Below, piece after piece: positions 26,518 to 35,185 of a stretch of DNA of 64,000 bases (position 1 is the first letter of the stretch; each line of letters starts with the position of its first letter). The DNA comes from Paludibacteraceae bacterium (GTDB lineage Bacteria; Bacteroidota; Bacteroidia; Bacteroidales; Paludibacteraceae). The stretch is from assembly GCA_024401535.1 (NCBI GenBank), contig JAKSKX010000008.1:31597-95596 (forward strand), written 5' to 3'. The notes under the pieces were generated by a model that was given only the letters and a program-made list of their open reading frames with translations, was not told the origin of the DNA and made no database searches. The position numbers were made by a program, and so were the translations under genes.

Positions 26518-28272
26518 ATGAATAATGATATTGCAGTTGTTAAAATTTGGGACATGACAGTAGGTTATGTTCAAAATATTCAAAATAGAATTATTTTTAA
26601 ATATGATCCTTCTTTTATAAAACAAGGTATAGAATTGTCGCCTCTTATGGTACCTTTAAATTCAAGGGTTTATAGTTTCCCCAATCTAAACCAAGATACA
26701 TTTAAAGGATTACCAGGGTTCATAGCAGATGCATTACCTGACAAATTTGGAACATCTGTACTAAATCAATGGTTAAATAAACAAGGTAGAAAAGATGGCT
26801 CTTATACCGTAATAGAAAGATTATTATTTCAAGGAACAAGAGCAATGGGTGCCCTCGAATTTGAACCAGAATTAAGGAATTTCAAAAAAAGCAAAGATAA
26901 AATAATAATTGAAGATCTTGTAAAAGCAGCTGCTGATGTACTTTTATCTAAAAGTTCTTTAGAAACCAATATAAACGATGGAGAAGATGCTCTTGACATG
27001 ATTTTGAAAGTAGGAGTTTCTGCAGGAGGATCAAGACCTAAAGCTATTGTTGCATATAATAAGAATACAGGAGAGATATTATCTGGACTTAATACACCTC
27101 CAAATGGATTTGACCAGTACTTGTTAAAGTTGGATGTAAAAATCAATGAAGAAGGATTAAGATCGGGTTCTTCACATTATTGCCAGTTAGAACATTCTTA
27201 TTATAAAATGGCATTAGCATGTGGTATAGAAATGGAAGAATGTCTTTTGGTCGATAGTGGTGAAAGATCTCATTTTTTAACCAAACGCTTTGATAGGGAA
27301 ATTAAGAATGGAATAGAAGATAAGGTTCACATGGTATCTCTGACTGGCATGGCTCATTACGATTTTAATATTCCAAGAGAATGTTCCTATGAACAAATGT
27401 TTATGGTAATGGGAACACTTAATTTACCATACCATGATATGGAACAAGCTTTTAGAAGAATGGTATTTAATGTTGCTGCATGTAATAATGACGATCATCC
27501 CAAAAATATATCTTTCCTTCTTGATAAAAACACAAATAAGTGGAGATTATCTCCAGCGTATGACCTTACTTACGCATACAAAAAAGGGAATTATTATTTA
27601 GATAATCATCAGATGACCATAAATGGGAAAAGTCAAACGGAACAAATATTAAGGTCAGATTTGAAGGAAATCGGAGAGTCTTATGGCATTAAGAATCCAT
27701 TAAAAATTGTAGATGATGTTGTCGATAAAGTGTCTCATCTTGAAGATTACTTGGATGTAAGAATCCCAGACGAAGTTGTAAGTAAAATAAAAACACAATT
27801 GAATATATCCTGCAAGGGAATTTCAAACTTGCTTTATAAAGAAAATACTTTGAATGATGAAGCATTGAAAGTCATAAACAAAATCAAGGCAAACGAAAAG
27901 TTATTAGAAAATATATTTTCTAAAAACGAATTTAAAAGATTTGATTTGCTTGGCTTTGGTGATAAAAATTCATTTAGTGTAACTATTCCTGCAACATTCA
28001 GCAAAGAGGCTATTGATGTTATAAAAGAATATACAACTTTGTTGGGCGGTAAATTTTTAGATGCAAAAATCAAAGATGAAAAAGGAAGAATGACTTCTGC
28101 AATCATATCTTTTGAAGAAACAGCTAAACTTCCGGCAGAAATATGTAAGAAAATAATAATGGGAGAAACTACAGATGAAATTTTGAACTCCATAAAAAAA
28201 ACTTTAGAAGAAAGTAAAAAACAGAAGCAAAGCGAAGTAAAAAACAAAAAAAAGCGAGGATTAGGCATATAG
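26518..28272 (+). CDS. HipA kinase fused to the shared effector C-terminus
   Basis: A 584-residue protein. Residues 1 to about 430 are a full-length HipA: N-terminal domain ('FKGLPGFIADALPDKFG'), 'SAGGSRPKAIV' loop, ATP strand 'FDQYLLKLDV', catalytic loop 'CNNDDHPKNISF' and metal motif 'LSPAYDLTYAY'. An extra 150 residues follow that HipA proteins do not have: 'NEKLLENIFSK', 'ATFSKEAIDVIKEYTTLLGG', 'AEICKKIIMGETTDEIL', a Lys-rich linker and KKRGLGI. This matches the domain and tail of the proteins at 9292-13064. A canonical HipA phosphorylates glutamyl-tRNA synthetase; the target here is unknown. The fusion suggests the kinase is treated by the element like its other tailed proteins. Confidence 0.85.
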   Translation: MNNDIAVVKIWDMTVGYVQNIQNRIIFKYDPSFIKQGIELSPLMVPLNSRVYSFPNLNQDTFKGLPGFIADALPDKFGTSVLNQWLNKQGRKDGSYTVIERLLFQGTRAMGALEFEPELRNFKKSKDKIIIEDLVKAAADVLLSKSSLETNINDGEDALDMILKVGVSAGGSRPKAIVAYNKNTGEILSGLNTPPNGFDQYLLKLDVKINEEGLRSGSSHYCQLEHSYYKMALACGIEMEECLLVDSGERSHFLTKRFDREIKNGIEDKVHMVSLTGMAHYDFNIPRECSYEQMFMVMGTLNLPYHDMEQAFRRMVFNVAACNNDDHPKNISFLLDKNTNKWRLSPAYDLTYAYKKGNYYLDNHQMTINGKSQTEQILRSDLKEIGESYGIKNPLKIVDDVVDKVSHLEDYLDVRIPDEVVSKIKTQLNISCKGISNLLYKENTLNDEALKVINKIKANEKLLENIFSKNEFKRFDLLGFGDKNSFSVTIPATFSKEAIDVIKEYTTLLGGKFLDAKIKDEKGRMTSAIISFEETAKLPAEICKKIIMGETTDEILNSIKKTLEESKKQKQSEVKNKKKRGLGI

Positions 28273-28292
28273 TCCTTCATAAAAGGGGCAGG

Positions 28293-28434
28293 TTCAGTAA
28301 AGATTACAAAATCAACAACTGTACCATCTGGAACTAATTTAGAGATTATTCCGACGAAGATACAGACTTTGAGTATTGCCCAGAATATAGAAATATGCCA
28401 ATACATAATAACTCTGTAATCGAAGTATATCCAA
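28293..28434 (+). pseudogene. Remnant of the adhesin gene 3' end
   Basis: Two pieces match the giant gene: 28293-28337 resembles 24641-24683 and 28338-28434 resembles 24898-24994, with the intervening 210 or so bases missing. The join lies at a GGAACT shared by both borders. Differences are scattered, so it comes from a diverged copy, not a very recent duplication. The ORF6N gene begins 12 bases after it; a longer open frame runs into it, but its first 17 codons are adhesin-derived. Confidence 0.8.
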
Positions 28435-28445
28435 GTTTGAGAAAT

Positions 28446-29378
28446 ATGGCAAACAAAACAAATAATACAGACTGTCAACTGGTCGCAAATTGTGACCAGA
28501 TAACAGTGCCAATAGAATCTTGCATCTTCACATATAGAGGGGTGCAAGTAATGGTGGATCGAGACTTGGCAACGCTTTATTCTGTTGACACTAAGGCTCT
28601 AAACCAAGCAGTCAAACGAAATATTGAGAGGTTTCCAGAGCGTTTCCGCTTTCAGTTGACGGATGACGAGAAGAACGAACTGGTCACAAATTGTGACCGG
28701 TTGCAGTCGCTAAAGCACTCTTCCGTCAATCCATACGTCTTTACAGAGCAAGGCATCGCTATGCTATCTACCGTATTGCGAAGCGATACAGCGGTGCAGA
28801 TGAGCATCAGGATAATGGATGCCTTTGTAGCGATGCGACAGTTCCTGACGACCAATGCTGTGGTGTTTCATCGTTTGGAATCTGTGGAGCGACATTTAAT
28901 AGAAAGCGAATTGCACCAAAAGGAAAGCGACAAGCGCATCGACGAGCTGTTCAAGAAGATGGAAACACAAGGTGTGGAGCCCAAACAAGGTGTGTTCTAC
29001 CAGGGCGAAATGTTCGATGCCTATGTGCTGTTTGAGAATCTGCTCCAGAAAGCCACTTGTGAAATCATCCTGATAGACAATTATGTGGATCTGACCGTTC
29101 TTGAACGATTGGCAAAGAAACAGTCAGGTGTGGATGTGAAGATATACACGCATCCACGCACCTCGCTTACGCAATTAGATGTAACAACATTCAACAGCCA
29201 ATACCCACATCTGGAACTGCATACAACAAGCACCATGCACGACCGCTACTTGATAATAGACGGCGTGAATCTCTACCATATTGGCGCATCTCTGAAAGAC
29301 TTAGGCAAGAAATGCTTTGCATTCAACAAGATGGACGATGCGAGTGTATTGATTTCTGAATTATTACGTAATCTGTAA
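28446..29378 (+). CDS. ORF6N-domain protein
   Basis: A 310-residue protein with an N-terminal ORF6N (KilA-N-like) DNA-binding domain ('YRGVQVMVDRDLATLYSVDT', 'NIERFPERFRFQLTDDE', 'YVFTEQGIAMLSTVLRSDTA'), a coiled middle and a C-terminal phospholipase-D-like part ('EIILIDNYVDLTVLERL', 'MHDRYLIIDG', 'IGASLKDLGKKCFAF'). These genes are frequent in Bacteroidales genomes and prophages; their role is unsettled. ATG 28446 is chosen over an upstream ATG that lies in adhesin-derived sequence. Base composition is visibly more GC-rich than the flanks, suggesting recent arrival. A strong bidirectional terminator follows. Confidence 0.8.
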   Translation: MANKTNNTDCQLVANCDQITVPIESCIFTYRGVQVMVDRDLATLYSVDTKALNQAVKRNIERFPERFRFQLTDDEKNELVTNCDRLQSLKHSSVNPYVFTEQGIAMLSTVLRSDTAVQMSIRIMDAFVAMRQFLTTNAVVFHRLESVERHLIESELHQKESDKRIDELFKKMETQGVEPKQGVFYQGEMFDAYVLFENLLQKATCEIILIDNYVDLTVLERLAKKQSGVDVKIYTHPRTSLTQLDVTTFNSQYPHLELHTTSTMHDRYLIIDGVNLYHIGASLKDLGKKCFAFNKMDDASVLISELLRNL

Positions 29379-29413
29379 AGATATGGTGCTGAATGTAAAA
29401 AATCGAATAAGAC

Positions 29414-29443
29414 AAAAGAGAGAGGTAAAAACCTCTCTCTTTT
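29414..29443. terminator. Bidirectional terminator
   Basis: A perfect 13-bp stem AAAAGAGAGAGGT (29414-29426) with ACCTCTCTCTTTT (29431-29443). The A and T tracts serve both the plus-strand ORF6N gene and the convergent coupling-protein gene. Confidence 0.9.
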
Positions 29444-29466
29444 GTTTGTGTCTATTCCCTTTCTTC

Positions 29467-31839
29467 TTACTCGTTTTCATCAAGTAATCCTTGATTTCTA
29501 AGGACATTCTGTCGCATAGTCCATAACCTTTGATAAGGTTGAACTCCCTGTTCCGCCAATTCCTTCATACGGTTTAGCTCTGCCGTACAAATATTCTCTG
29601 CTTCTTGTTTGATGCTATCTCGATTGTTCTGCAAGTATTCCCTCATTCGATTATCTCTAATCTCAATAACCTTATCAAGCAAATCGTCTTTAGCTCTATA
29701 CTGAGGAAAGACAGATTTCATCTTCTTTGAAGGCTTCATAACCTTTCTAATCAAGGCAGATATGCTCTTGTACTTCCTATGGTCAAATCCCTTTGAAGCA
29801 ATATCATTACGATCAAACCAATGTCTTAGCATAGCATTAACGAGGTCTTTAGTAGTTACATACTCTGAATGTGCAAATCCTATCTCGTCTGCGTAAGCCC
29901 TCAAATTCTCATCTACGACCTCATCATCGAAATCATAAAATTCAGGTAACTCTAAATAATGGGATTCCTCCTCGATACAAGCTTGAACATCTATATCTAT
30001 ATCTGCAGCAAATACTCTATCGGGATTCTCTGTTCCGTTGTTATCACAAACAAGTCCGCTGAACCATCCTTGTCCTGCCTGTGCAAATCTCTCCGGAGGA
30101 ACCATATAGTCCATCTGATCAGATATGCTTATGCTTGTACCACTTTCACTTATAGAGACAGATTCTTTCTGTTGCTTGTTCTTTCCTATTCGTTTAGAAA
30201 TCTTCTCGGCTGTGTCATCAAAGCACTGTCCTACAAAGATATTACCTACAGTCTGAATAATCTTGTTAGCACCAGCCTCCTTATACTCTGCCTTCAGCTG
30301 TGTGAAGTCCTGGAATCCTAACAATACAGCTACCTCGTTTGAACGAGCTGTAGCAATCAACTCGTCAAGTCCATTGACAAACATAGTTGGAAGCTCATCA
30401 ATAACAACAGCACATTTGTGCTTTCCTTTATTGTTAGCCATCTTCAGCATTCTTGCTGTATATACACCTAACGCAGTTCCATAGACCTGTGTCTTTTGGG
30501 GATCGTTACCAAAACAAAGAAGTTTAGGTTCAAGAGGATTGTTTATATCAATATCTATATCATCACCTGACATTGCCCAATACAAGAAAATGGATGCCAA
30601 TCTACCAAGAGGAATCTGTACTGAAGCAATCTGTCCTTGAATCTGATCAGTTGCACCAGCAGACCAGGCATTAAGGAATGGAGCAAGAGTAATACTCAAA
30701 TCCGAATAGCTTGCAAGGATAGGGATAACCTGATCCATCGGTTGAGAGATAAAATCAATAACATGAGGGAAAGTACAATACTTACCATCTTCATAAAGTT
30801 TCAAGAACCATATACAGGCACCAAGATAGTTAATAGCAGATTCTACGAAGAAATCTCCCTGCTTGTCTGCCCATGTTCTTGCAAGGTTATAACAGATGAC
30901 CTGTGCAATCTGATTGGCATCTTCCTGAGATTCCAGAAGCTCTGCCTTTAGAGGATTGCAGCGAAGTGAAACTCTCGGCTCGTTAAAATCTACCATTCCA
31001 TACTTAGGTTCTACCCCACCATAGATTTCTTTCCACTTATCTTTATTCCACATAAGATTTGAAAAGGCTAATTCCGAAAGGTCTGGAATCTTAAAATCGT
31101 ACAAGTACATTGCGAATCCTTTGGCAAGTGCTTGTCTGATGTAATTATTGATAATAGTAAAAGATTTTCCAGCACCAGGAGTACCCAATACTATCGTAGC
31201 TCGGAACGGAGCTTCAAGGTTAATCCATCCATGATGTAGTTTACCCAATCTATAATACTTAGTTGGAAAGTTAATGGTATATTGGTCAGTCTTGAATTTC
31301 TCGTTTTGAGGAAAGGCAGACTGCTCTTTCTTGTTAAATGGATCGTCTCTTGATAAATTCTTCTTTGGTGTCGAAGTATATATTGCTAAGCCATATATAA
31401 AAGGTAAGAACCCTATGAGCAAAAGCAGTACATAGAAAAATGTTCTTGCAATAGCAAAAGGAATGAACAATGCTATAGGAGAGACTAAGATAATTACCAA
31501 ACCTAAACCTGAGACTTTCATACCCAACTCATGCGTAGGTGTAAATGTTCTACCAAAGAATTTCTTTTCAGTATTCTGTACTGCTTTATCTCCCATACTT
31601 GTACCCCAAAATATGATTATTGCAGGAATGATGGTAGAATAAGGACTTCTCAGCAGATACAGACCTTCATCAAGACCTTTGAGCAAACCAAACCAGGCTT
31701 TGCTTATAACTCCGTTTATGCCATCCTGTTCCTGGTTGTGTTCCATACAGAACCAATACACATTTAGTGCAAGCAATCCCACACCTATCATCTTGAATAG
31801 GTTGAGAAACTTCCTTGCAGCTTCGTCATTTTCTTTCAT
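29467..31839 (-). CDS. TraG/VirD4-type coupling protein
   Basis: A 790-residue inner-membrane ATPase that links the relaxosome to the mating pore. The N-terminus has two to four membrane segments (roughly residues 10-30, 60-80 and 105-150). Walker A is 'VLGTPGAGKSF' (about 218-228) and Walker B 'CAVVIDELPTMF' (about 475-486), followed by the family's 'EVAVLLGFQDFTQLK'. The C-terminus is charged and lacks the K-x-G-x-x-I tail of the exported proteins. The minus-strand start is preceded by the recurring leader motif (31851-31874). It lies 84 bases from the relaxase gene. It is the only coupling protein in the window although two pore operons are present. Confidence 0.88.
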   Translation of the reverse strand: MKENDEAARKFLNLFKMIGVGLLALNVYWFCMEHNQEQDGINGVISKAWFGLLKGLDEGLYLLRSPYSTIIPAIIIFWGTSMGDKAVQNTEKKFFGRTFTPTHELGMKVSGLGLVIILVSPIALFIPFAIARTFFYVLLLLIGFLPFIYGLAIYTSTPKKNLSRDDPFNKKEQSAFPQNEKFKTDQYTINFPTKYYRLGKLHHGWINLEAPFRATIVLGTPGAGKSFTIINNYIRQALAKGFAMYLYDFKIPDLSELAFSNLMWNKDKWKEIYGGVEPKYGMVDFNEPRVSLRCNPLKAELLESQEDANQIAQVICYNLARTWADKQGDFFVESAINYLGACIWFLKLYEDGKYCTFPHVIDFISQPMDQVIPILASYSDLSITLAPFLNAWSAGATDQIQGQIASVQIPLGRLASIFLYWAMSGDDIDIDINNPLEPKLLCFGNDPQKTQVYGTALGVYTARMLKMANNKGKHKCAVVIDELPTMFVNGLDELIATARSNEVAVLLGFQDFTQLKAEYKEAGANKIIQTVGNIFVGQCFDDTAEKISKRIGKNKQQKESVSISESGTSISISDQMDYMVPPERFAQAGQGWFSGLVCDNNGTENPDRVFAADIDIDVQACIEEESHYLELPEFYDFDDEVVDENLRAYADEIGFAHSEYVTTKDLVNAMLRHWFDRNDIASKGFDHRKYKSISALIRKVMKPSKKMKSVFPQYRAKDDLLDKVIEIRDNRMREYLQNNRDSIKQEAENICTAELNRMKELAEQGVQPYQRLWTMRQNVLRNQGLLDENE

Positions 31840-31850
31840 GTTACCTTATA

Positions 31851-31874
31851 TTTAAAAGATTATTGTAATATAAA
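31851..31874 (-). promoter_or_regulatory. Recurring leader motif before the coupling protein
   Basis: On the minus strand TATATTACAATAATCTTTTAAATATAA, ending a few bases before the ATG at 31839. Same motif class as at 2981, 9264, 15092, 34542, 35714, 37615 and 38007. Confidence 0.6.
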
Positions 31875-31923
31875 TCCCATTTGGGGATATAGATTATTCC
31901 TTAGAAAGAAAAAGGTAAGATTA

Positions 31924-34122
31924 TTATATACCCTTACCTTTTCTCTTGTTAGATGCAGATTGTTTCTGCTCAGCATGAGCCTTGTATAGTTCGTAGTTTC
32001 TGAACCTCAAATCTGCATCTGCAAACTTAATCAAATGTGATATTATCTTGTCGTACTGCTCCTGCTCGACCATTCTGCGAATATCAGTTGCAATCTGAGG
32101 ATTGTGCTGTGCCATCCAGTCACATATATATATTAGTCTCTCCTCCTTCTTGAAATCACTTTCGAGAACCTTGTTGAACTTCTGAATAGACTGATATAAC
32201 AAAGAAGCCTTACCAGACTTAGTTAAGAAATCTCTATTCATATTCAATATAGCATCCCTGTTCGACAAGAAATAGTTACGGATGTTCTGATCAGTAACGA
32301 CAAGCTTAGCTTCAGAAGTTGGTGAGAATATAACAACTTCATTACCTTGCATTCCAAACAGCATACCATTCATTATACTCTTATAGACAACATCACTTGC
32401 AGTTTCAGTCTTTGCTATCGACACAAATCTATCCTGCATCATCTTTGCCTGTGCCTGAACCCTAAGTTCTGGTTTCAAGAACCTAAACAACTTGTCATCC
32501 AAGTTAAAGCTGTCAAACTTGACTTGCGAAATTCCTTTCTCTGCTACAAGAGTGTAGAACTCAATTTCTCGCTTAGTTAAAGCTCTATCTTCAGAAGTTC
32601 TCTGATAGTTATCGAATGATGGGAAGTGGATTGCTGTCTCAACAGAATACCTTTCCCTTCTACTATCGGACAACTTGCCATCCTCAAAATTAAAATGCGA
32701 TGAACGAAGAAGTTCAGCAAGTTTAGTTTCATCGACAACAGAAGCCATCTTCAAGAATCGGTCTGCTTCAAGTTGGAACTGCTGTTCCTCTCGCTCCTTG
32801 ATTAGTTCAAGCTTTGCGGTCTTGTCTGCTATAAACTTCTCAATAGCAAAGTTAGTGTTATATTCGTTTGCATAGTAGAACTTCTTGCAATACGATATAT
32901 ACAAGTCCTTCTCATACTGAAGGAACTTGACAGCACTGCTTTCATATCCGTAAGTCTCCTTTATACGAATCTGAAGAAGTTCTTCGAGAGCCTTCTGTAA
33001 ACGATTCGTCTCTCGAATCTCTGGAGACTCCCCTACACCTCCCTCAATTAACCTATCTTTAAGCTCCTTAGATAGATGTTTATCTACCTCACTTGCCTTA
33101 TATGTGCATCCTTTGCCATGATCCACAAAGTTGAATCCAAGAAGAAGTCCATTCTCATTAAGAATAGGCTGTGCCTCGATACCTCGCTTACGGATCTGCT
33201 CGATATAATCTCCGTAAGTAATTTTGCCTGCATACTTCTTGAATAGTTGGTCTGTGAGCATCCTAACGATCTTCTTACTTACATTAGGCTGATTCTTTCT
33301 GCTCTCCTTAACCTTAAAGTTCTGCAAGAACAAATCAGCCCAAGTTTTGAAAGAGTACAGGAATCTGCTTCCTGCAATGGCTTTGCCGTTCTGCTTTCCT
33401 GCCCTATCTATCGAGAAGAAAGATATTCCTTCATGCTCAGAATTAACCTCAGACTTGATGCCAAAAGGGTAAAGAACTCTGTTCAATTCAGAAAAGTCTG
33501 TGAACTCATAGTCCTTCCTAACCTTGCGAAGAACTCTCTGTATGTTCTTCTTGTAGTCACTACCCTCCACATCGTTCTTCAAGAAAGATGTCTTGTCAAC
33601 GAAGTTAATGGCATTCTCAACCTTCTGCTTTGCAGCTTCCTGCTTACTCTTTTGAGGAGAAGAAAGGGAGTATTTATGCTCTAACGACTTTCTAACCTCG
33701 CTTGTCTTCTTATAAGAAAAGCTATCATCAATACATTTCTTGCCTTTATTGTCTATATCTACACTTACAATGTGAACATGAGTATGCTCTGTGTCCTGAT
33801 GTTTTACAACAAAATACGGCTGTTTCTCATACCCCATTTCCTTCATGTAGTCATCAGAAAGCCTTTTCAAAGTATCATCTGACAGATCTTTTTCCTCTGG
33901 AGAAATCACTCCGTGAAAAACAAAGTTCTTGACTTTTGATGAAAAACCTTTCAAAGGTGTGCTTATCTTAGTCATCAACTTTTCCAAAAGTGAGACATTT
34001 GTTAGGTCATCAACAGGCAATCTATGAGTTGAAAGCACAGTTGCCTGCTCGTTACTCACCTTTAAGGTGTTATAACGAATGGCTGCTGTCAAATCACTTC
34101 CTTTGATAACCTTGATAATCAT
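31924..34122 (-). CDS. MobB-type relaxase with basic C-terminal tail
   Basis: A 732-residue conjugative relaxase. The N-terminal domain has the metal-binding histidine triad in 'DTEHTHVHIVSVD' (His113, 115 and 117) characteristic of MobA/MobB-type (MOBP-like) relaxases; an N-terminal tyrosine such as Tyr17 is a candidate nucleophile. The remaining 550 residues are helical and charged, ending NKRKGKGI. It nicks oriT and is carried through the pore covalently bound to DNA, making it the reference exported protein for the shared tail. It lies 11 bases downstream of the MobC-like gene, presumably one transcript. Confidence 0.88.
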   Translation of the reverse strand: MIIKVIKGSDLTAAIRYNTLKVSNEQATVLSTHRLPVDDLTNVSLLEKLMTKISTPLKGFSSKVKNFVFHGVISPEEKDLSDDTLKRLSDDYMKEMGYEKQPYFVVKHQDTEHTHVHIVSVDIDNKGKKCIDDSFSYKKTSEVRKSLEHKYSLSSPQKSKQEAAKQKVENAINFVDKTSFLKNDVEGSDYKKNIQRVLRKVRKDYEFTDFSELNRVLYPFGIKSEVNSEHEGISFFSIDRAGKQNGKAIAGSRFLYSFKTWADLFLQNFKVKESRKNQPNVSKKIVRMLTDQLFKKYAGKITYGDYIEQIRKRGIEAQPILNENGLLLGFNFVDHGKGCTYKASEVDKHLSKELKDRLIEGGVGESPEIRETNRLQKALEELLQIRIKETYGYESSAVKFLQYEKDLYISYCKKFYYANEYNTNFAIEKFIADKTAKLELIKEREEQQFQLEADRFLKMASVVDETKLAELLRSSHFNFEDGKLSDSRRERYSVETAIHFPSFDNYQRTSEDRALTKREIEFYTLVAEKGISQVKFDSFNLDDKLFRFLKPELRVQAQAKMMQDRFVSIAKTETASDVVYKSIMNGMLFGMQGNEVVIFSPTSEAKLVVTDQNIRNYFLSNRDAILNMNRDFLTKSGKASLLYQSIQKFNKVLESDFKKEERLIYICDWMAQHNPQIATDIRRMVEQEQYDKIISHLIKFADADLRFRNYELYKAHAEQKQSASNKRKGKGI

Positions 34123-34133
34123 ACTTGAAAAAG

Positions 34134-34529
34134 TTAAATCTTTTCTAAAGTTTCGATATATTTCTTAGTTAGGAAATCAATCTTTTGATTCATTTCCTTT
34201 TGCAAATCTGCAACTTTAGGCAGAATTTCAAGCATCTTTGCTACGCTGTAACCCAAAACACTCTCCGTTTTGGTCTGGTTCAAGTGCCTTGAAATCTGAT
34301 TGACATTGTTGGCAATACCATCAATTTGTCGATTGAAGTCTTTAAGTTCGTTCAAAATATCGTTCTCTCCGAACAACGGAAGCTGAACAACCTTTGTGTT
34401 GTGCAATAAATGACAAATATATGCTGACTTTGTAGGATAATGAGAGTTCTCAAAACTCGATAGAAAGTCATTATACTGACTCTCATTTAGCCTCACATGA
34501 AGCCTATATTCCTTTGTTGAATTAGACAT
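34134..34529 (-). CDS. MobC-like relaxosome accessory protein
   Basis: A 131-residue protein with an N-terminal ribbon-helix-helix-like region ('EYRLHVRLNESQYNDFLSSF', 'PTKSAYICHLLHN') and a C-terminal coiled coil. It matches the MobC-type mobilisation proteins that bind oriT and recruit the relaxase. It heads the mobC-relaxase unit. The recurring leader motif (34542-34567) precedes the start, and a -7 box lies about 200 bases upstream, giving a long untranslated leader. Confidence 0.82.
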   Translation of the reverse strand: MSNSTKEYRLHVRLNESQYNDFLSSFENSHYPTKSAYICHLLHNTKVVQLPLFGENDILNELKDFNRQIDGIANNVNQISRHLNQTKTESVLGYSVAKMLEILPKVADLQKEMNQKIDFLTKKYIETLEKI

Positions 34530-34541
34530 GAAAATATCTCT

Positions 34542-34567
34542 ATTTTAAATAAAATTGTAATATAAAA
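34542..34567 (-). promoter_or_regulatory. Recurring leader motif before mobC
   Basis: On the minus strand TATATTACAATTTTATTTAAAATAG, ending about 12 bases before the ATG. Very close to the copy at 37615. Confidence 0.65.
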
Positions 34568-34617
34568 GCCTACTGGCTGAACCGAAAAAAATGGTGACTT
34601 GGGAGACATTTTTCCTT

Positions 34618-34732
34618 AAAAATTCAAGTGGTTAGAAATCTAAAGAACTTGAATTTTTCAAGATGTGTTTTGAAGTGATTTTGTGCACCAAAACACACAT
34701 CTTGCTCACTCATTTTTCTGAGTGCAAAGATA
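34618..34732. other. Candidate oriT region with two inverted repeats
   Basis: Upstream of mobC lie AAAAATTCAAG (34618-34628) with CTTGAATTTTT (34648-34658), a perfect 11-bp inverted repeat, and next to it CAAGATGTGTTTT (34659-34671) with AAAACAC-AC-ATCTTG (34690-34704). A minus-strand -7 box TATCTTTG lies at 34725-34732. Inverted repeats beside mobC-relaxase genes are the usual sign of oriT. No nic site can be assigned by eye. Confidence 0.45.
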
Positions 34733-35185
34733 GTAAAAATTTTTGGATTTATCAGCCTCTTTTTCCATTAAAAAAGAGCAAAAATTTTTGCAAAGTAAAG
34801 CCTTTGGACTTTAGACGAAAATTGCATTTCTCTATGGAATTTTTGTTCCTTTTCTGGAGGCGTTCCCTTTCAGGGCAAAGCTTGTATTTCTATACTTTGT
34901 CCTGCCTTTCTGCAGAACTTCATCCAGTGCAAACAAAAGTTAGTTTGAACTATGTGCAAAAAGCCTATCCCATCAGGGCATGGCGAGGTGCAAGTTTGAA
35001 ATGAAAGTTATAGTTTTTTGCGAACCATAAGATTTGAAAATTAAAAATTGTCACAAACAAGCCATTTTAGGGCAAATCAGGGCGAATTACAGGCGTTTTT
35101 GTGGATTTTAATAGAATCCGCCAGAGACCACTAAAGAGGCTTAAAAACGCTGTTAAGCGAGACAACAACTTTATAATGGCACAAA
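34733..35185. other. Non-coding stretch between mob and par regions
   Basis: No convincing gene. A 113-codon plus-strand frame (34663-35004) overlaps the inverted repeats and has no recognisable protein features. The part 35040-35170 has short GC-rich patches (GGGCAAATCAGGGCG, GGCGTTTTTG) that might belong to an origin, but nothing definite. Confidence 0.4.

Noticed and set aside
34663-35004. 113-codon plus-strand frame upstream of mobC
   Set aside because: It overlaps the inverted repeats of the candidate oriT and the mobC leader, and its residue composition is unlike a real protein.
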